From Lysinibacillus sp. B2A1 (GTDB taxonomy: Bacteria; Bacillota; Bacilli; Bacillales_A; Planococcaceae), in NCBI GenBank assembly GCA_002973635.1, contig CP027224.1:4824001-4888000 (forward strand): a DNA stretch of 64,000 bases, given 5' to 3'. Position 1 is the first letter of the stretch. Each line of letters starts with the position of its first letter. The position numbers were made by a program, and so were the translations under genes. The notes below the pieces were generated by a model, which saw only the letters and a list, made by a program, of their open reading frames with translations, did not search any database and had not been told where the DNA came from. Shown one piece after another: positions 14,135 to 24,610 of this stretch.

Positions 14135-15189
14135 TACACTAAACTCCCATCATGTGAACCATTAAATACAACACCCTCGCCTTTGACAACGCGACCGATT
14201 TGATATGCTTTTTCACCATTAGCTTCCACTGTAGCAATCACTTTTTCTGCTGCATCCGCAGGTACCGCTAAAACGAAGCCGATGCCCATGTTAAAGACAT
14301 TATATAAATCTTTATCCTCAAGCTGACCTTTATCTTTCAAAAACTCAAAAATACGTAATACAGGCCATGAACCTAAGTCAATTTCAGTTGCTAACCCTTC
14401 TGGCATCATACGAGGAAGATTTTCATAAAAGCCACCGCCTGTTACATGTGCGCAGCCATGAACGTCTGCTGATTTTAAAGCTGCAAGTACAGGTTTTGCA
14501 TATAATTTTGTTGGCACTAATAAGGCTTCTCCAATAGGGCCAAGATCCTCATAGCCTTCCACAATTGCATCTACTGCGTAATCATTATCCGCAAAAACAA
14601 TTTTACGCACTAAAGAATAACCGTTTGAATGCACACCACTTGAAGCAATCCCAACAAGCACGTCACCCTCAGTGATTTTTTCACCTGTAACGATAGCTGA
14701 TTTTTCACATGCACCTACTGCAAAACCTGCTAAATCATACTCATCCTCTTCATAAAGGCCTGGCATTTCTGCCGTCTCACCACCGATTAATGCTGCACCA
14801 GATTGTACACAGCCATCTGCAACACCTTTGACAATTTGTTCAATTTTCGCTGGTTCAGCTTTACCAAGTGCAACATAATCTAAAAAGTACAGTGGTTCAG
14901 CACCCTGTGCCACAATATCGTTCACACACATAGCTACACAGTCCACGCCAATCGTATCATGCTTGTCCACCATAAAGGCTAGCTTAAGCTTTGTCCCAAC
15001 ACCATCTGTACCTGAAATAAGAACAGGCTCCTTAAGATTTAGTTCTGACAAGTCAAACATACCGCCAAAGCCACCGAACGTACCCATCACACCTAGACGG
15101 TTTGTGCGTTCAACGTGAGATTTCATTCGTTTTACGGCTTCATAGCCTGCTTCAATATTTACACCTGCTTGTTCATATGCTTTTGACAC
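14134..15189 (-). CDS. purM: Phosphoribosylformylglycinamidine cyclo-ligase PurM
   Basis: A 351-aa AIR synthetase (step 5: FGAM plus ATP to AIR). The GTG at 15187-15189 is chosen because AAGGAGGA precedes it and because it gives the usual N-terminus ([18 protein letters not shown]). Longer in-frame starts would add 13 residues with no ribosome binding site. Family motifs are [21 protein letters not shown] and [13 protein letters not shown]. It sits between purF and purN. Confidence 0.96.
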   Translation of the reverse strand: MSKAYEQAGVNIEAGYEAVKRMKSHVERTNRLGVMGTFGGFGGMFDLSELNLKEPVLISGTDGVGTKLKLAFMVDKHDTIGVDCVAMCVNDIVAQGAEPLYFLDYVALGKAEPAKIEQIVKGVADGCVQSGAALIGGETAEMPGLYEEDEYDLAGFAVGACEKSAIVTGEKITEGDVLVGIASSGVHSNGYSLVRKIVFADNDYAVDAIVEGYEDLGPIGEALLVPTKLYAKPVLAALKSADVHGCAHVTGGGFYENLPRMMPEGLATEIDLGSWPVLRIFEFLKDKGQLEDKDLYNVFNMGIGFVLAVPADAAEKVIATVEANGEKAYQIGRVVKGEGVVFNGSHDGSLV

Positions 15190-15266
15190 GCAGAGATCCT
15201 CCTTATCATCCAAATCACCTTGGCACACCTGCGTCTTGCAATGCTAGGCGTGATTGAATTTTTTTC

Positions 15267-16691
15267 TTAACGTAATAGTTCTTTTTCATGTGGTAAGATC
15301 GTATCTGGGAAAATTTCTGTAGGGTATTTGCCAGTAAAGCAAGCTAGGCATAGTCCACGATTTTCGTCTTCATATGGTCGTGCAATTGTTTCCACCATAC
15401 CTTCAACAGAAAGGAATGTTAATGTATCTGCCCCGATTGCTTCACGGATTTCATCTACATTATGGCTAGATGCGATTAATTCTTCATGTGTCGACGTATC
15501 AATGCCATAATAACAAGGATCTGTCATTGGTGGTGAAGAAATCACAACATGTACCTCTGCTGCACCTGCATCCTTCAACATTTTTACAATACGACGTGAA
15601 GTTGTACCTCGTACGATTGAATCGTCTACCATCACAACTCTTTTCCCCTTCACAACTTGAACAACTGGGGAAAGTTTCATTTTTACCCCGCGCTCACGTA
15701 ATTCCTGAGTTGGTTGAATAAATGTACGGCCTACATAACGATTTTTAATTAAACCTAACTCATAAGGAATACCACTTTCCTCAGCAAAACCGATTGCTGC
15801 AGAAATACTTGAGTCTGGTACACCTGTTACAACATCAGCCTCAATATGTGCACATTCACGAGCAAGCTGTTTCCCCATACGTTTTCGTGCCATATGAACA
15901 TTTATTCCATCAATATCTGAGTCAGGACGAGCTAAATAAACATACTCCATTGCGCACATTGCACGTTTATCCATTTCTGCAAAACGATCTGACTTTACAC
16001 CTTCATCGTTTATAATTAATAATTCACCAGGCTCAACAGAACGAACAAATTCTGCGCCGATTAAATCAAATGCACAAGTTTCAGAAGCTACCACCCAGCC
16101 ATCTCCTAACTTTCCTAGAGATAGCGGACGTAAACCATGTGGATCACGTGCAACAAGCATTTCATCCTTTGTCATGATTAAGAAAGAATACGCACCCTTT
16201 AATAAGGAGAGGGCATTTTTCACCTTCGCACGGAATGGCGAATGTGAGCTTTTCTTAATAAGATGCGCCAGCACTTCCGTATCAGAGCTAGAATGAAAAA
16301 TACTGCCTTGACGCTCTAAATACTGTTTTAAATGTGTCGCATTGACTAAGTTACCGTTATGGGCAATTGAAAGGCTACCAGTTGAGGAGTGGAATAATAA
16401 TGGTTGTACGTTTTCAATACCGCCACCACCAGCAGTTGTATAACGAACATGCGCAATAGCCGCTTTGCCGTTCACTGCCTTTAATTTATCTTCGTTGAAT
16501 ACATCATTAACTAGTCCTTCGCCTTTCACCGCGCGAAGATGCTGTCCGTCTGAAACAACGATTCCAGCCCCTTCTTGTCCACGGTGTTGAAGAGCATGAA
16601 GCCCGTAATAGCTAAGGTGTGCAGGATTTGGGTTACCCCAAATTCCAAACACCCCACATTCTTCGTTTAAGCCTCTGAGTTCAGCAAGCAT
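15267..16691 (-). CDS. purF: Amidophosphoribosyltransferase PurF
   Basis: A 474-aa glutamine PRPP amidotransferase, the first and committed step of purine synthesis. The start at 16691 is supported by GGAAAGGAG and yields an 11-residue propeptide ([11 protein letters not shown]) before the catalytic Cys12, as in B. subtilis PurF. The PRPP loop is [14 protein letters not shown]. Cys residues in [15 protein letters not shown] and [10 protein letters not shown] match the ligands of the oxygen-sensitive 4Fe-4S cluster of the Bacillus enzyme. The 5' end overlaps the purL 3' end by 25 nt. Confidence 0.97.
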   Translation of the reverse strand: MLAELRGLNEECGVFGIWGNPNPAHLSYYGLHALQHRGQEGAGIVVSDGQHLRAVKGEGLVNDVFNEDKLKAVNGKAAIAHVRYTTAGGGGIENVQPLLFHSSTGSLSIAHNGNLVNATHLKQYLERQGSIFHSSSDTEVLAHLIKKSSHSPFRAKVKNALSLLKGAYSFLIMTKDEMLVARDPHGLRPLSLGKLGDGWVVASETCAFDLIGAEFVRSVEPGELLIINDEGVKSDRFAEMDKRAMCAMEYVYLARPDSDIDGINVHMARKRMGKQLARECAHIEADVVTGVPDSSISAAIGFAEESGIPYELGLIKNRYVGRTFIQPTQELRERGVKMKLSPVVQVVKGKRVVMVDDSIVRGTTSRRIVKMLKDAGAAEVHVVISSPPMTDPCYYGIDTSTHEELIASSHNVDEIREAIGADTLTFLSVEGMVETIARPYEDENRGLCLACFTGKYPTEIFPDTILPHEKELLR

Positions 16692-18901
16692 GGGATTGCT
16701 CCTTTCCAATTAGAACGGAATTCCTCCACTGTACCTTCTACAAGCACACCTTTGTCCCCGTTGATTTTAACAAGTGCATCATTTGTTACAATACCTATTT
16801 TCTGTGCATCTTTGACGATTTCTACAAATGCAGCTGCATTTTCTTCTTTTACTGTTACTACAAAACGAGATTGTGTTTCACTGAACAATGCCGTTGTCGC
16901 AGAACCTGTTAATGTTACGTCAACACCAAGACCATTTGCACTAAATGTTGTTTCAGCAATGGCAACAGCAAGACCACCCTCAGCCACATCATGAGCAGAT
17001 TGTACAAGTCCAGCTTTAATAGCCTTTAGTAATGCTTGCTGACGTGCAGCCTCAACTTCTAAATCGATAGCTGGTGCTTTACCTGAGATAACACCATTGT
17101 TTAATAATTTTTGAAGCTCCGATCCACCAAACTCAGTATTTGTCTCACCAATCACAAATACTACATCTCCAGCAGCTTTTACTTCTTGAGTTGTTACATG
17201 AGCTAAGTCTTCAATAAGTCCAACCATACCGATTGTTGGCGTTGGGTAAACCGCTTCGCCTGATCGTTCATTATAAAGGGATACGTTACCGCCAATTACT
17301 GGTGCATTTAAGGCTGTACAAGCAGCAGAAATGCCATCAGCTGATTTTTCAATTTGCCAGAAGATATCTGGTTTCTCAGGATTACCAAAGTTTAAGCAAT
17401 CAGTAATAGCAAGTGGCGTACCACCAGTGGCAACGATATTACGAGCTGCTTCAGCTACTGCGATAGCACCGCCCACTTCTGGATCTAGATAAATATAGCG
17501 AGAGTTACAATCTGTCGTCATCGCTAACCCTTTATTTGTACCACGTACACGAATAACAGCAGCATCAGAACCTGGTGTAACAACTGTTGATGTACGCACT
17601 TGGTAATCGTATTGATCGTAAACCCACTCTTTTGAAGCAATTGTAGGTGCTTGTAAAAGTGCATTTAAAGTTTCTTTGTAATCAGTTACCGCTGGCTCTG
17701 TGTTCTCCATCGCTTGGAACTCTGCATAATAAGCAGGCTCTGCAGATGGCTTATGATAAACTGGTGCATCTTCTGCAAGTGCATCAGCAGGCACTTCAGC
17801 AACAACTTCGCCGTTGTGTAATAGACGAAGCATTTTATCATCTGTTACTCGACCAATTGCTACAGCATCTAGATCATATTTATCAAAAATCGCTTTAATT
17901 TCATCTTCGCGACCTTTTGTCACAACCAATAACATACGTTCTTGAGACTCAGATAACATCATTTCGTACGCTGTCATACCTGTTTCACGTTGTGGCACTA
18001 AGTCTAAGTTCATTTCTACACCAGAACCAGCCTTTGAAGCCATTTCTGCTGAAGAAGACGTAAGACCAGCCGCCCCCATATCTTGAATACCAACTAGAGC
18101 GTCAGATTTAACAACCTCTAAACAGGCTTCGAGTAAAAGCTTCTCCATGAATGGGTCCCCTACTTGTACCGCTGGACGTTGGTTCTCTGATTCCTCTGTT
18201 AATTCTTCAGAAGCAAATGTTGCACCATGGATACCATCGCGACCTGTTTTTGCACCAACATACATCACTGTATTACCTACACCAGCAGCAATTCCTCGTT
18301 GAATATCTTTATGATCAATTAAACCAACACACATCGCATTCACTAGTGGATTACCTTCATAGCAAGGATCAAATTGAATCTCTCCACCTACAGTAGGAAT
18401 TCCAATACAGTTACCATAACCTGCGATACCAGCAACTACTTCTTCGAATAAATATTTACCACGCGCTGATTTTAATTCCCCAAAGCGTAGTGAGTTTAGC
18501 ATTGCGATTGGACGTGCACCCATAGAGAAAACGTCACGGATAATACCGCCCACACCTGTCGCAGCACCTTGATAAGGCTCAATCGCTGATGGGTGGTTAT
18601 GTGATTCCATTTTAAATACAACTGCTTGTTCGTCACCAATATCGACAATCCCTGCACCCTCACCTGGTCCCTGTAAAACTTGAGGACCTTTTGTAGGGAA
18701 TTTACGTAACACTGGCTTTGAATTTTTATAAGAGCAGTGCTCAGACCACATTACTGAGAAAAGACCTGTCTCTGTCCAATTAGGTAGTCGTCCTAAAATA
18801 CCTTCTACCATTGCAAATTCTTCGTCTGACATCCCCATACCAGCGTATAGCTTTTCATCTTTAATTTGCTTTGCTGTTGGCTCAAACTTAGTTGTTGACA
18901 T
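16667..18901 (-). CDS. purL: FGAM synthase large subunit PurL
   Basis: A 744-aa small-type PurL, which forms FGAM from FGAR with PurQ supplying ammonia and PurS joining the complex. Motifs include [11 protein letters not shown] near residue 50, [23 protein letters not shown] near 98, [15 protein letters not shown] and [13 protein letters not shown]. The length and split organisation are as in Bacillus rather than the single large PurL of E. coli. It overlaps purQ at the 5' end by 14 nt and purF at the 3' end. Confidence 0.97.
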   Translation of the reverse strand: MSTTKFEPTAKQIKDEKLYAGMGMSDEEFAMVEGILGRLPNWTETGLFSVMWSEHCSYKNSKPVLRKFPTKGPQVLQGPGEGAGIVDIGDEQAVVFKMESHNHPSAIEPYQGAATGVGGIIRDVFSMGARPIAMLNSLRFGELKSARGKYLFEEVVAGIAGYGNCIGIPTVGGEIQFDPCYEGNPLVNAMCVGLIDHKDIQRGIAAGVGNTVMYVGAKTGRDGIHGATFASEELTEESENQRPAVQVGDPFMEKLLLEACLEVVKSDALVGIQDMGAAGLTSSSAEMASKAGSGVEMNLDLVPQRETGMTAYEMMLSESQERMLLVVTKGREDEIKAIFDKYDLDAVAIGRVTDDKMLRLLHNGEVVAEVPADALAEDAPVYHKPSAEPAYYAEFQAMENTEPAVTDYKETLNALLQAPTIASKEWVYDQYDYQVRTSTVVTPGSDAAVIRVRGTNKGLAMTTDCNSRYIYLDPEVGGAIAVAEAARNIVATGGTPLAITDCLNFGNPEKPDIFWQIEKSADGISAACTALNAPVIGGNVSLYNERSGEAVYPTPTIGMVGLIEDLAHVTTQEVKAAGDVVFVIGETNTEFGGSELQKLLNNGVISGKAPAIDLEVEAARQQALLKAIKAGLVQSAHDVAEGGLAVAIAETTFSANGLGVDVTLTGSATTALFSETQSRFVVTVKEENAAAFVEIVKDAQKIGIVTNDALVKINGDKGVLVEGTVEEFRSNWKGAIPCLLNSEA

Positions 18902-19571
18902 GATTTTCCCTCCACTGCTTCACAATTGATTTAAATACAGCTAGACCATCTGCGCCGCCCACAAGTGCATCAACAACTCGCTCTGGGTGTGGCATCATCC
19001 CTAATACATTGCCGCGCTCGTTTATAATCCCTGCGATATCTTCTAAAGAACCGTTTGGATTTTCACCTGAGTAAGTGAACACGATTTGATTGTTATCCTT
19101 TAATTTTTGTAAAGTTTCCTCATCACAGTAGTAATTACCCTCACCATGTGCGATAGGGATATTGATAATTTGACCTGGCTCATATTGATTCGTGAATAAT
19201 GTATTGTTGTTTTCAACCTTTAGCTGTACTGTACGGCACATAAATTTCAAGTTTTTATTGCGCAGTAATGCGCCTGGCAATAAACCTGCTTCCGTTAGGA
19301 TTTGGAATCCATTACATACACCTAGTACAGGTTTACCAGCATCCGCTGCCTTCTTAACCTCTGTCATAATGTTAGATTGATTAGCCATTGCACCACAACG
19401 AAGATAATCACCGTATGAAAATCCTCCTGGTACTAATACACCATCAAAGCCACTTAGATCTGTTGCTGTATGCCATACATATTCTACTTCTTCACCTAGC
19501 TCGTCTTTAATCGCATGATACATATCGATATCACAGTTGGACCCAGGGAATACGAGTACTGCGAATTTCAT
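18888..19571 (-). CDS. purQ: FGAM synthase glutaminase subunit PurQ
   Basis: A 227-aa class I glutamine amidotransferase that supplies ammonia to PurL. The nucleophile is the Cys in GVCNGFQIL (about residue 86), with the catalytic His/Glu in MPHPER near residue 196. The N-terminus [12 protein letters not shown] is typical. It is 2 nt downstream of purS and overlaps purL. Confidence 0.97.
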   Translation of the reverse strand: MKFAVLVFPGSNCDIDMYHAIKDELGEEVEYVWHTATDLSGFDGVLVPGGFSYGDYLRCGAMANQSNIMTEVKKAADAGKPVLGVCNGFQILTEAGLLPGALLRNKNLKFMCRTVQLKVENNNTLFTNQYEPGQIINIPIAHGEGNYYCDEETLQKLKDNNQIVFTYSGENPNGSLEDIAGIINERGNVLGMMPHPERVVDALVGGADGLAVFKSIVKQWRENHVNN

Positions 19572-19573
19572 GA

Positions 19574-19822
19574 TTAGTTAGCCTCCTCGACTTCGTAACG
19601 GTAGTCTTCGATTACAACGTTTGTTAAAACCTTTTCACACATTTCTTTTACTAGAGTATCAATGTCACGTTCTGTATCTTTAATTGTTAGTTCAAGATAT
19701 TTACCAATACGTAAATCTTCTACTTCAGCGTACCCCATCTTTACTAAAGAACCTTGTACAGCTGAGCCTTGTGGATCAAGAATGCTCTCGCGTAATGTTA
19801 CGTAAATTTTAACTTTTTTCAT
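19574..19822 (-). CDS. purS: FGAM synthase subunit PurS
   Basis: An 82-aa PurS, the small dimeric subunit that bridges PurL and PurQ in Gram-positive bacteria. It has the usual form [17 protein letters not shown] and [16 protein letters not shown]. It is packed 2 nt from purC and 2 nt from purQ. Confidence 0.97.
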   Translation of the reverse strand: MKKVKIYVTLRESILDPQGSAVQGSLVKMGYAEVEDLRIGKYLELTIKDTERDIDTLVKEMCEKVLTNVVIEDYRYEVEEAN

Positions 19823-19824
19823 TG

Positions 19825-20535
19825 TTATTTGCCTCCGAGTCTAGAAAGTATAATAGTATAAACTTCAGTTAAATTACCAAGGTCTCGACGAAAGACATCT
19901 TTGTCTAACTTTTGATTCGTTGTTGTATCCCAAAGTCTGCATGTATCTGGTGAAATTTCATCTGCTAATAGCACATTTCCATCATAGTCACGTCCAAACT
20001 CCAATTTAAAGTCGATTAGCGTAACATTAACCTCCGCAAACATTGGCTGCAAAACTTTATTAACAGCTAGAGCGCCATCGTAAATAGCTGTCACTTCTTT
20101 AGGCGTTGCAAGATCCATTACATCAATATGCTCCGTTGTAATGAACGGATCACCCAGCTCATCATCCTTATAATAGTACTCAACGATTGGACGTTTTAAT
20201 GGTGTTCCTTCTTCTAAGCCAAGGCGTTTCGCTAAGCTACCTGCCGCTATATTACGAACTACAACCTCTATCGGAATAATCTCTACTTTTTTTACAAGCT
20301 GCTGTGTATCAGACAATTGTTTTACGAAATGTGACGCAATTCCGTTTGCTTGTAATTTTTCGAATATTAATGAAGTAATACGATTATTTAAAACACCTTT
20401 TCCTTCAATCTCTTCCTTTTTCTCACCATTAAATGCTGTGGCACTATCCTTGTACTCAACAAGCAGCACATTTGGCTCCTCAGTTGTATACAATTTTTTT
20501 GCTTTACCTTCATACAAAAGTTGACCTTTAGTCAT
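19825..20535 (-). CDS. purC: SAICAR synthase PurC
   Basis: A 236-aa phosphoribosylaminoimidazole-succinocarboxamide synthase (step 7: CAIR plus aspartate). Family markers are LLYEGKAKKLY at the N-terminus, IPIEVVVRNIAAGSLAKR near residues 82-99, LIDFKLEFG near 174 and LADEISPDTCRLWD near 190. It is separated from purB by 122 nt, the longest gap in the operon, which holds a hairpin. Confidence 0.97.
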   Translation of the reverse strand: MTKGQLLYEGKAKKLYTTEEPNVLLVEYKDSATAFNGEKKEEIEGKGVLNNRITSLIFEKLQANGIASHFVKQLSDTQQLVKKVEIIPIEVVVRNIAAGSLAKRLGLEEGTPLKRPIVEYYYKDDELGDPFITTEHIDVMDLATPKEVTAIYDGALAVNKVLQPMFAEVNVTLIDFKLEFGRDYDGNVLLADEISPDTCRLWDTTTNQKLDKDVFRRDLGNLTEVYTIILSRLGGK

Positions 20536-20578
20536 ATCGTTATTCCCCCTGGATATTATGAAATACGTGCGAATTATT

Positions 20579-20607
20579 CAGAATTGAACCGTTATGATTC
20601 AATTCTG
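20579..20607 (-). other. Inter-cistronic hairpin, purB-purC
   Basis: CAGAATTGAA and TTCAATTCTG form a perfect 10-bp stem with a 9-nt loop in the purB-purC spacer. No T-run follows on the minus strand. Confidence 0.6.
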
Positions 20608-20657
20608 ATATATCCGCTAGTGGCTCTAATATTCATTTTAAGCAGGCTAAATAAATA

Positions 20658-21953
20658 TTAGTTAAGTCCTAGTCGTTCAAAAATCATATCAACATGCTGT
20701 AAATGGTAGTTGTAGTCAAAGCACTCATCAAGCTCTTCCTTCGTTAAATACGATGTAATTTTTTCACTTGCATCGACTAACGTACGGAACTGAACCTGCT
20801 CGTCCCACGCCTGCATCGCTAAAGGTTGTACTGTATCATACGCTTCCTCACGCACTAATCCTTTATCGATAAGTGCTAATAAGATACGTTGAGAATAAAT
20901 TAAACCAAAAGTACGACCCATATTACGTTTCATGTTTTCAGGGAATACAGTTAAGTTTTTCACAATATTACCGAAGCGATTTAACATATAGTTAAGAGTA
21001 ATCGTTGCATCCGGTAAAATAACACGCTCTGCAGATGAATGTGAAATATCACGTTCATGCCATAAAGCTACATTTTCATATGCAGTTACCATATAGCCAC
21101 GCATTAAACGAGACATACCAACCATGTTTTCAGAACCGATTGGATTACGTTTATGTGGCATTGCTGATGACCCTTTTTGCCCTTTTGCAAAGGCTTCTTC
21201 CACTTCGCGTGTTTCAGATTTCTGTAAGCCGCGAATTTCTGTAGCAAACTTTTCTATGGAAGTTGCGATTAACGCTAAAGCACTTAGATATTGTGCATGT
21301 CGGTCACGTTGTAATGTTTGTGTTGAAATAGGTGATGCTGTTAGCCCTAATTTATCGCAAACATACTGTTCAACACGAGGGTCAATATTGGCGTATGTTC
21401 CAACGGCTCCAGACATTTTCCCTGTTTCAATTACTTTCGCTGCTGCTTCAAAGCGTTCAAGGTTACGCTTCATTTCTTCATACCATAAACCTAGTTTTAA
21501 ACCGAAAGTTGTTGGCTCAGCATGAACACCATGTGTACGCCCCATCATGACCGTATACTTATGCTCTTTTGCTTTTGCTGCAATAATATCAATGAAATTC
21601 ACGATGTCTTTGTGTAAAATATCATTTGCCTGTTTAATCAAATAAGAAAGAGCTGTATCAACTACATCAGTAGAAGTTAAACCATAGTGCACCCATTTTC
21701 GCTCTTCACCAAGTGTTTCAGAGACAGCACGTGTGAATGCTACAACATCATGACGTGTTTCTTGCTCAATCTCTAATATACGATTAACATCAAATGAAGC
21801 ATTTTCACGTATTTTAGCTACATCTTCTTTTGGAATGTCTCCTAATTCTGCCCAAGCCTCACATGCTAAAATTTCAACTTCTAGCCAAGCTTGATATTTA
21901 TTTTGCTCTGTCCAAATTGCGCCCATTTCGGGTCTTGTGTAACGTTCAATCAT
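20658..21953 (-). CDS. purB: Adenylosuccinate lyase PurB
   Basis: A 431-aa lyase of the fumarase/aspartase superfamily. It acts twice: SAICAR to AICAR in IMP synthesis and adenylosuccinate to AMP. The superfamily signature [17 protein letters not shown] lies near residues 260-277, and the catalytic His region is [11 protein letters not shown] near 138-148. It starts 13 nt after purK. Confidence 0.97.
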   Translation of the reverse strand: MIERYTRPEMGAIWTEQNKYQAWLEVEILACEAWAELGDIPKEDVAKIRENASFDVNRILEIEQETRHDVVAFTRAVSETLGEERKWVHYGLTSTDVVDTALSYLIKQANDILHKDIVNFIDIIAAKAKEHKYTVMMGRTHGVHAEPTTFGLKLGLWYEEMKRNLERFEAAAKVIETGKMSGAVGTYANIDPRVEQYVCDKLGLTASPISTQTLQRDRHAQYLSALALIATSIEKFATEIRGLQKSETREVEEAFAKGQKGSSAMPHKRNPIGSENMVGMSRLMRGYMVTAYENVALWHERDISHSSAERVILPDATITLNYMLNRFGNIVKNLTVFPENMKRNMGRTFGLIYSQRILLALIDKGLVREEAYDTVQPLAMQAWDEQVQFRTLVDASEKITSYLTKEELDECFDYNYHLQHVDMIFERLGLN

Positions 21954-21966
21954 CGCGTATCTCCTT

Positions 21967-23091
21967 CTATTCTGACCAAATGCCAGAACTCTCGATTTGT
22001 TGTAGTGTTTTCTCTAAGTCTTTTGTCATAATCGTTACGTGGCCCATCTTACGGTTCACTTTAGCTTCAGCTTTCCCATAAAGATGTATTGACCATTCAG
22101 GATATTTAGCAATTGAGTTACTAAGTGGCATGACATGCTGCCCTAAAACATTGACCATAATAGATGGTGCCCAAAGTTGTGGTTTTCGTAGCGGCCAACC
22201 ACATACAGCACGAATATGCTGATGGAACTGTGAGACATTACACGCTTCTATTGAATAGTGACCTGAGTTATGAGGTCTAGGTGCTAATTCATTAATAATA
22301 ATGCCACCATCTTCTAATACAAACATCTCTACCGCAAGCGTTCCGATTAAATGTAAGTAATCAGCAATTTTCAAAGCTTCTCTTTCTGCAGCCTGAGCTG
22401 TTTCTTCTTTTATACGGGCTGGCACAATGGTTTCATGTAAGATATGATGTACATGAATATTTTCTCCAACTGGCTGACAATATGATTCACCATTACCGTT
22501 TCTTTGGACAATGACAGATATTTCTTTTACGAAAGGTACAAATCCCTCAGCAATACATTGGGAATGAGAGAAAAGCTCTCTCGCTAATGGCAGGTCTTGT
22601 ACTGATTTTAAAAGCTGCTGTCCTTTGCCATCATAACCACCTCTTGCTGTTTTGACTATACAAGGATAACCAATCGTATCAATATTGGCTACTAATTCCT
22701 CATAAGTATTTGCAACAATATAAGGTGCTACTGGACAACCAGCTTTCACTATTGCTTCCTTCTCAGTCACTCGATTTTGTGTAATACGTACTAATTCTGC
22801 ACCCTGTGGTACATAAGCCATTTGTGTTAAACGTTTTAGTCCATCATAATCGATATTTTCAAACTCAAAAGTGATCACATCACTTACTTCTGCAAGCTCC
22901 TCTAAAGCAGCCTCATCGTCGTATGGTGCCACAATACGGATATCCGCAATCTGTCCACATGGTGAGTCCATTGTTGGCTCAAGAACGGCAATTTTAAAGC
23001 CAACTTCTTTTGCAGCAAGTGCCATCATACGACCAAGCTGCCCACCTCCAATAATACCGATCGTTTGCCCTGGATAAATAATCTTTGTCAC
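21967..23091 (-). CDS. purK: 5-(carboxyamino)imidazole ribonucleotide synthase PurK
   Basis: A 374-aa ATP-grasp enzyme that carboxylates AIR with bicarbonate and ATP. The N-terminal [21 protein letters not shown] is the family nucleotide-binding signature, and the ATP-grasp core has [12 protein letters not shown] and the metal site [15 protein letters not shown]. It overlaps purE by 4 nt (ATGA), so the two are translationally coupled. Confidence 0.97.
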   Translation of the reverse strand: MTKIIYPGQTIGIIGGGQLGRMMALAAKEVGFKIAVLEPTMDSPCGQIADIRIVAPYDDEAALEELAEVSDVITFEFENIDYDGLKRLTQMAYVPQGAELVRITQNRVTEKEAIVKAGCPVAPYIVANTYEELVANIDTIGYPCIVKTARGGYDGKGQQLLKSVQDLPLARELFSHSQCIAEGFVPFVKEISVIVQRNGNGESYCQPVGENIHVHHILHETIVPARIKEETAQAAEREALKIADYLHLIGTLAVEMFVLEDGGIIINELAPRPHNSGHYSIEACNVSQFHQHIRAVCGWPLRKPQLWAPSIMVNVLGQHVMPLSNSIAKYPEWSIHLYGKAEAKVNRKMGHVTIMTKDLEKTLQQIESSGIWSE

Positions 23092-23576
23092 ACCAAGTCA
23101 CCTGTGCTTTCCAATACTTGTTGCTTTGTTGTTTCTCTTCTAGCATCTAGTTTAGTAGCAAGCTCTGTATCTGTTATCGACAAAATTTGCGCTGCAAGCA
23201 AACCTGCATTTGTCGCTCCTGCTCTGCCTATTGCAACTGTTGCTACAGGTACACCTCCAGGCATTTGGACAATTGATAATAGAGAATCAAGACCATTCAG
23301 AGCACGAGATTGTACGGGTACGCCAATTACAGGTAACGTCGTTTTTGCTGCCACCATCCCTGGTAAATGTGCAGCCCCTCCTGCACCTGCAATAATCACT
23401 TGAATACCTCGCTCACGTGCTAACTCTGCATACTCAAACATTAAATCTGGAGTACGATGTGCAGACACAACCTTTTTCTCGTATGGTACTTGTAATTCAT
23501 CTAAAATATCACATGCATGTTTCATTGTTTCCCAGTCACTTGAACTCCCCATAATGACACCGATTTTCGGATTCAT
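23088..23576 (-). CDS. purE: N5-CAIR mutase PurE
   Basis: A 162-aa class I PurE, which converts N5-CAIR to CAIR. The substrate loop MGSSSDWE is at residues 9-16, with SAHRTPD near 43 and [11 protein letters not shown] near 70. AAAAGGAGCG lies ahead of the ATG. It is the first gene of the purine operon, but its start is about 475 nt from the end of the guanine aptamer, an unusually long and structured leader. Confidence 0.97.
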   Translation of the reverse strand: MNPKIGVIMGSSSDWETMKHACDILDELQVPYEKKVVSAHRTPDLMFEYAELARERGIQVIIAGAGGAAHLPGMVAAKTTLPVIGVPVQSRALNGLDSLLSIVQMPGGVPVATVAIGRAGATNAGLLAAQILSITDTELATKLDARRETTKQQVLESTGDLV

Positions 23577-23710
23577 GAATTGTCGCTCCTTTTAAACGAT
23601 AGAAAAATGATCAAAATATTGTGCAAGCCTCTATTCTTCAAATAGCTACTGCAATTCTTTTCTTTATGAATTATGCCTCAGTATAGTTGCGTCCAGAATC
23701 GACTTTGTGC

Positions 23711-23822
23711 TTAGGCCTGCATGAGGGCCGACACGATGTCGGTCATTTCGGTAAAGCCACAGGACGTGGCGTTTTTTACCGATGCAGGTCAGTTAGCCGT
23801 TATCGCATGGATGCGATGATTT
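23711..23822 (-). ncRNA. Structured multi-stem element in the purE leader
   Basis: CCTGCAT (23716-23722) pairs with ATGCAGG (23782-23788) to close two inner hairpins: CCGACA-CGA-TGTCGG (23728-23742), and CGGTAAA/TTTACCG (23749-23755, 23775-23781) topped by GCCAC/GTGGC. A further perfect hairpin, ATCGCAT-GG-ATGCGAT, lies at 23802-23817. The fold is a compact three-way junction with an adjacent hairpin inside the 5' untranslated region of purE. It does not match an RNA class I know. It may be a dispersed repeat or a regulatory RNA domain. Confidence 0.55.
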
Positions 23823-23878
23823 TAGGCGAACTTCCTAAATAGAACTCCTTTTCGATTTCCGTGACATTCGCTGGAGGC

Positions 23879-23926
23879 TTTAACTTATTTCAACGGATGT
23901 TTGGACACCTGCTAAAATAAGTTAAA
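23879..23926 (-). other. 12-bp inverted repeat in the purE leader
   Basis: TTTAACTTATTT (23879-23890) and AAATAAGTTAAA (23915-23926) are perfect inverted repeats with a 24-nt loop. The pair lies directly downstream of the riboswitch terminator and may mark one end of the larger structured element at 23690-23930. Confidence 0.5.
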
Positions 23927-23932
23927 CAAAGA

Positions 23933-23985
23933 AAATCCCCAAATAAACTACTCTACCCTATACGTGAAAGCAGTTTACTTGAGGA
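23933..23985 (-). terminator. Riboswitch expression-platform terminator for the pur operon
   Basis: On the minus strand CCTCAAGTAAACT pairs with AGTTTATTTGGGG (two G-U pairs), followed by ATTTTCTTTG. It lies about 70 nt downstream of the guanine aptamer and is the likely OFF-state terminator, though its U-tract is weak. Confidence 0.6.
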
Positions 23986-24050
23986 CTTATTAAGAAAAGA
24001 ATATGCAAAAGTACATTTCTGTACATATCCTTCCGTAATATGCCAAAAGC

Positions 24051-24127
24051 GCTTTCCCGCATAGTCCAGCATTTACGGTGCCGGGTAGAGACACTAGAGC
24101 CAATCCTCTAGCATATATGTGGGACCT
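24051..24127 (-). promoter_or_regulatory. Guanine riboswitch aptamer of the pur operon
   Basis: The minus strand has the purine riboswitch core: J2/3 GTCTCTACC, P3 CGGCACCGTAAATGCTG and J3/1 GACTATG. The C in GACTATG is position 74, which sets guanine/hypoxanthine specificity, where adenine aptamers have U. P1 is formed by TCCCAC and GCGGGA with one mismatch. In this class ligand binding promotes termination ahead of purE. Confidence 0.93.
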
Positions 24128-24147
24128 TATTTGTTTTTCCTTCTCAC

Positions 24148-24176
24148 ATTTTAACAAGTGATTTCACTATCGTCAA
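24148..24176 (-). promoter_or_regulatory. Sigma-A promoter of the pur operon
   Basis: On the minus strand TTGACG (24171-24176) and TAAAAT (24148-24153) are separated by 17 nt. Transcription would start just upstream of the guanine aptamer. Confidence 0.85.
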
Positions 24177-24186
24177 TGTAAAAATG

Positions 24187-24221
24187 CGAACATTTTATTT
24201 TAGCAATTTGTAAACGTTCGG
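24187..24221 (-). promoter_or_regulatory. PurR box pair upstream of purE
   Basis: On the minus strand CCGAAC and GTTCG (24187-24191 and 24216-24221) are inverted PurBox cores with 24 nt between them, each in an A/T-rich flank. PurR of Bacillus binds such pairs and releases at high PRPP. The pair ends 10 nt before the -35 of the pur promoter. The pbuG promoter has the same spacing. Confidence 0.85.
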
Positions 24222-24234
24222 ATTTTAGTCAAAA

Positions 24235-24429
24235 CTATTCAGATTCTTGATAGAGCATCGCTTTAAATTGTATTTTTTGACGTAAAAAAGTAGGTTCTCC
24301 ATTAACTAAGTGAAAAATCGGTTCTTCTTTTCTGCCAATTGCTATAAAACCATCTTGTCGCATTCTTGCCAGACATTCTTCAATTGACTCGTTTTCTTCT
24401 ACCTCATACCAAATTTGTCTTTTTCCCAA
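24235..24429 (-). CDS. yebG: NETI-motif protein (YebG-like)
   Basis: A 64-aa acidic protein, MGKRQIWYEVEENESIEECLARM at the start and a central RKEEPIFHL. It matches the small NETI-motif family found just upstream of purE in Bacillales (yebG in B. subtilis). Here the motif reads NESI. The function is unknown. The conserved position suggests a link with purine operon control or only synteny. Its 3' end lies 14 nt from the PurR box region. Confidence 0.75.
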   Translation of the reverse strand: MGKRQIWYEVEENESIEECLARMRQDGFIAIGRKEEPIFHLVNGEPTFLRQKIQFKAMLYQESE

Positions 24430-24610
24430 GTTGTTCTTCCTTCCAATTTCGTTTCATTCACATAATTATGATATCACAATACAAAAAAGAAACCACTTTA
24501 GGTTCCAAAGCTCTCACATTACCCATAGCATCATCCAATTTTAGTTATATTTTCTAATAGGTATAAACATTACAATGAAATCCGATATATTTTATGAAAG
24601 AGGTGAAAAA

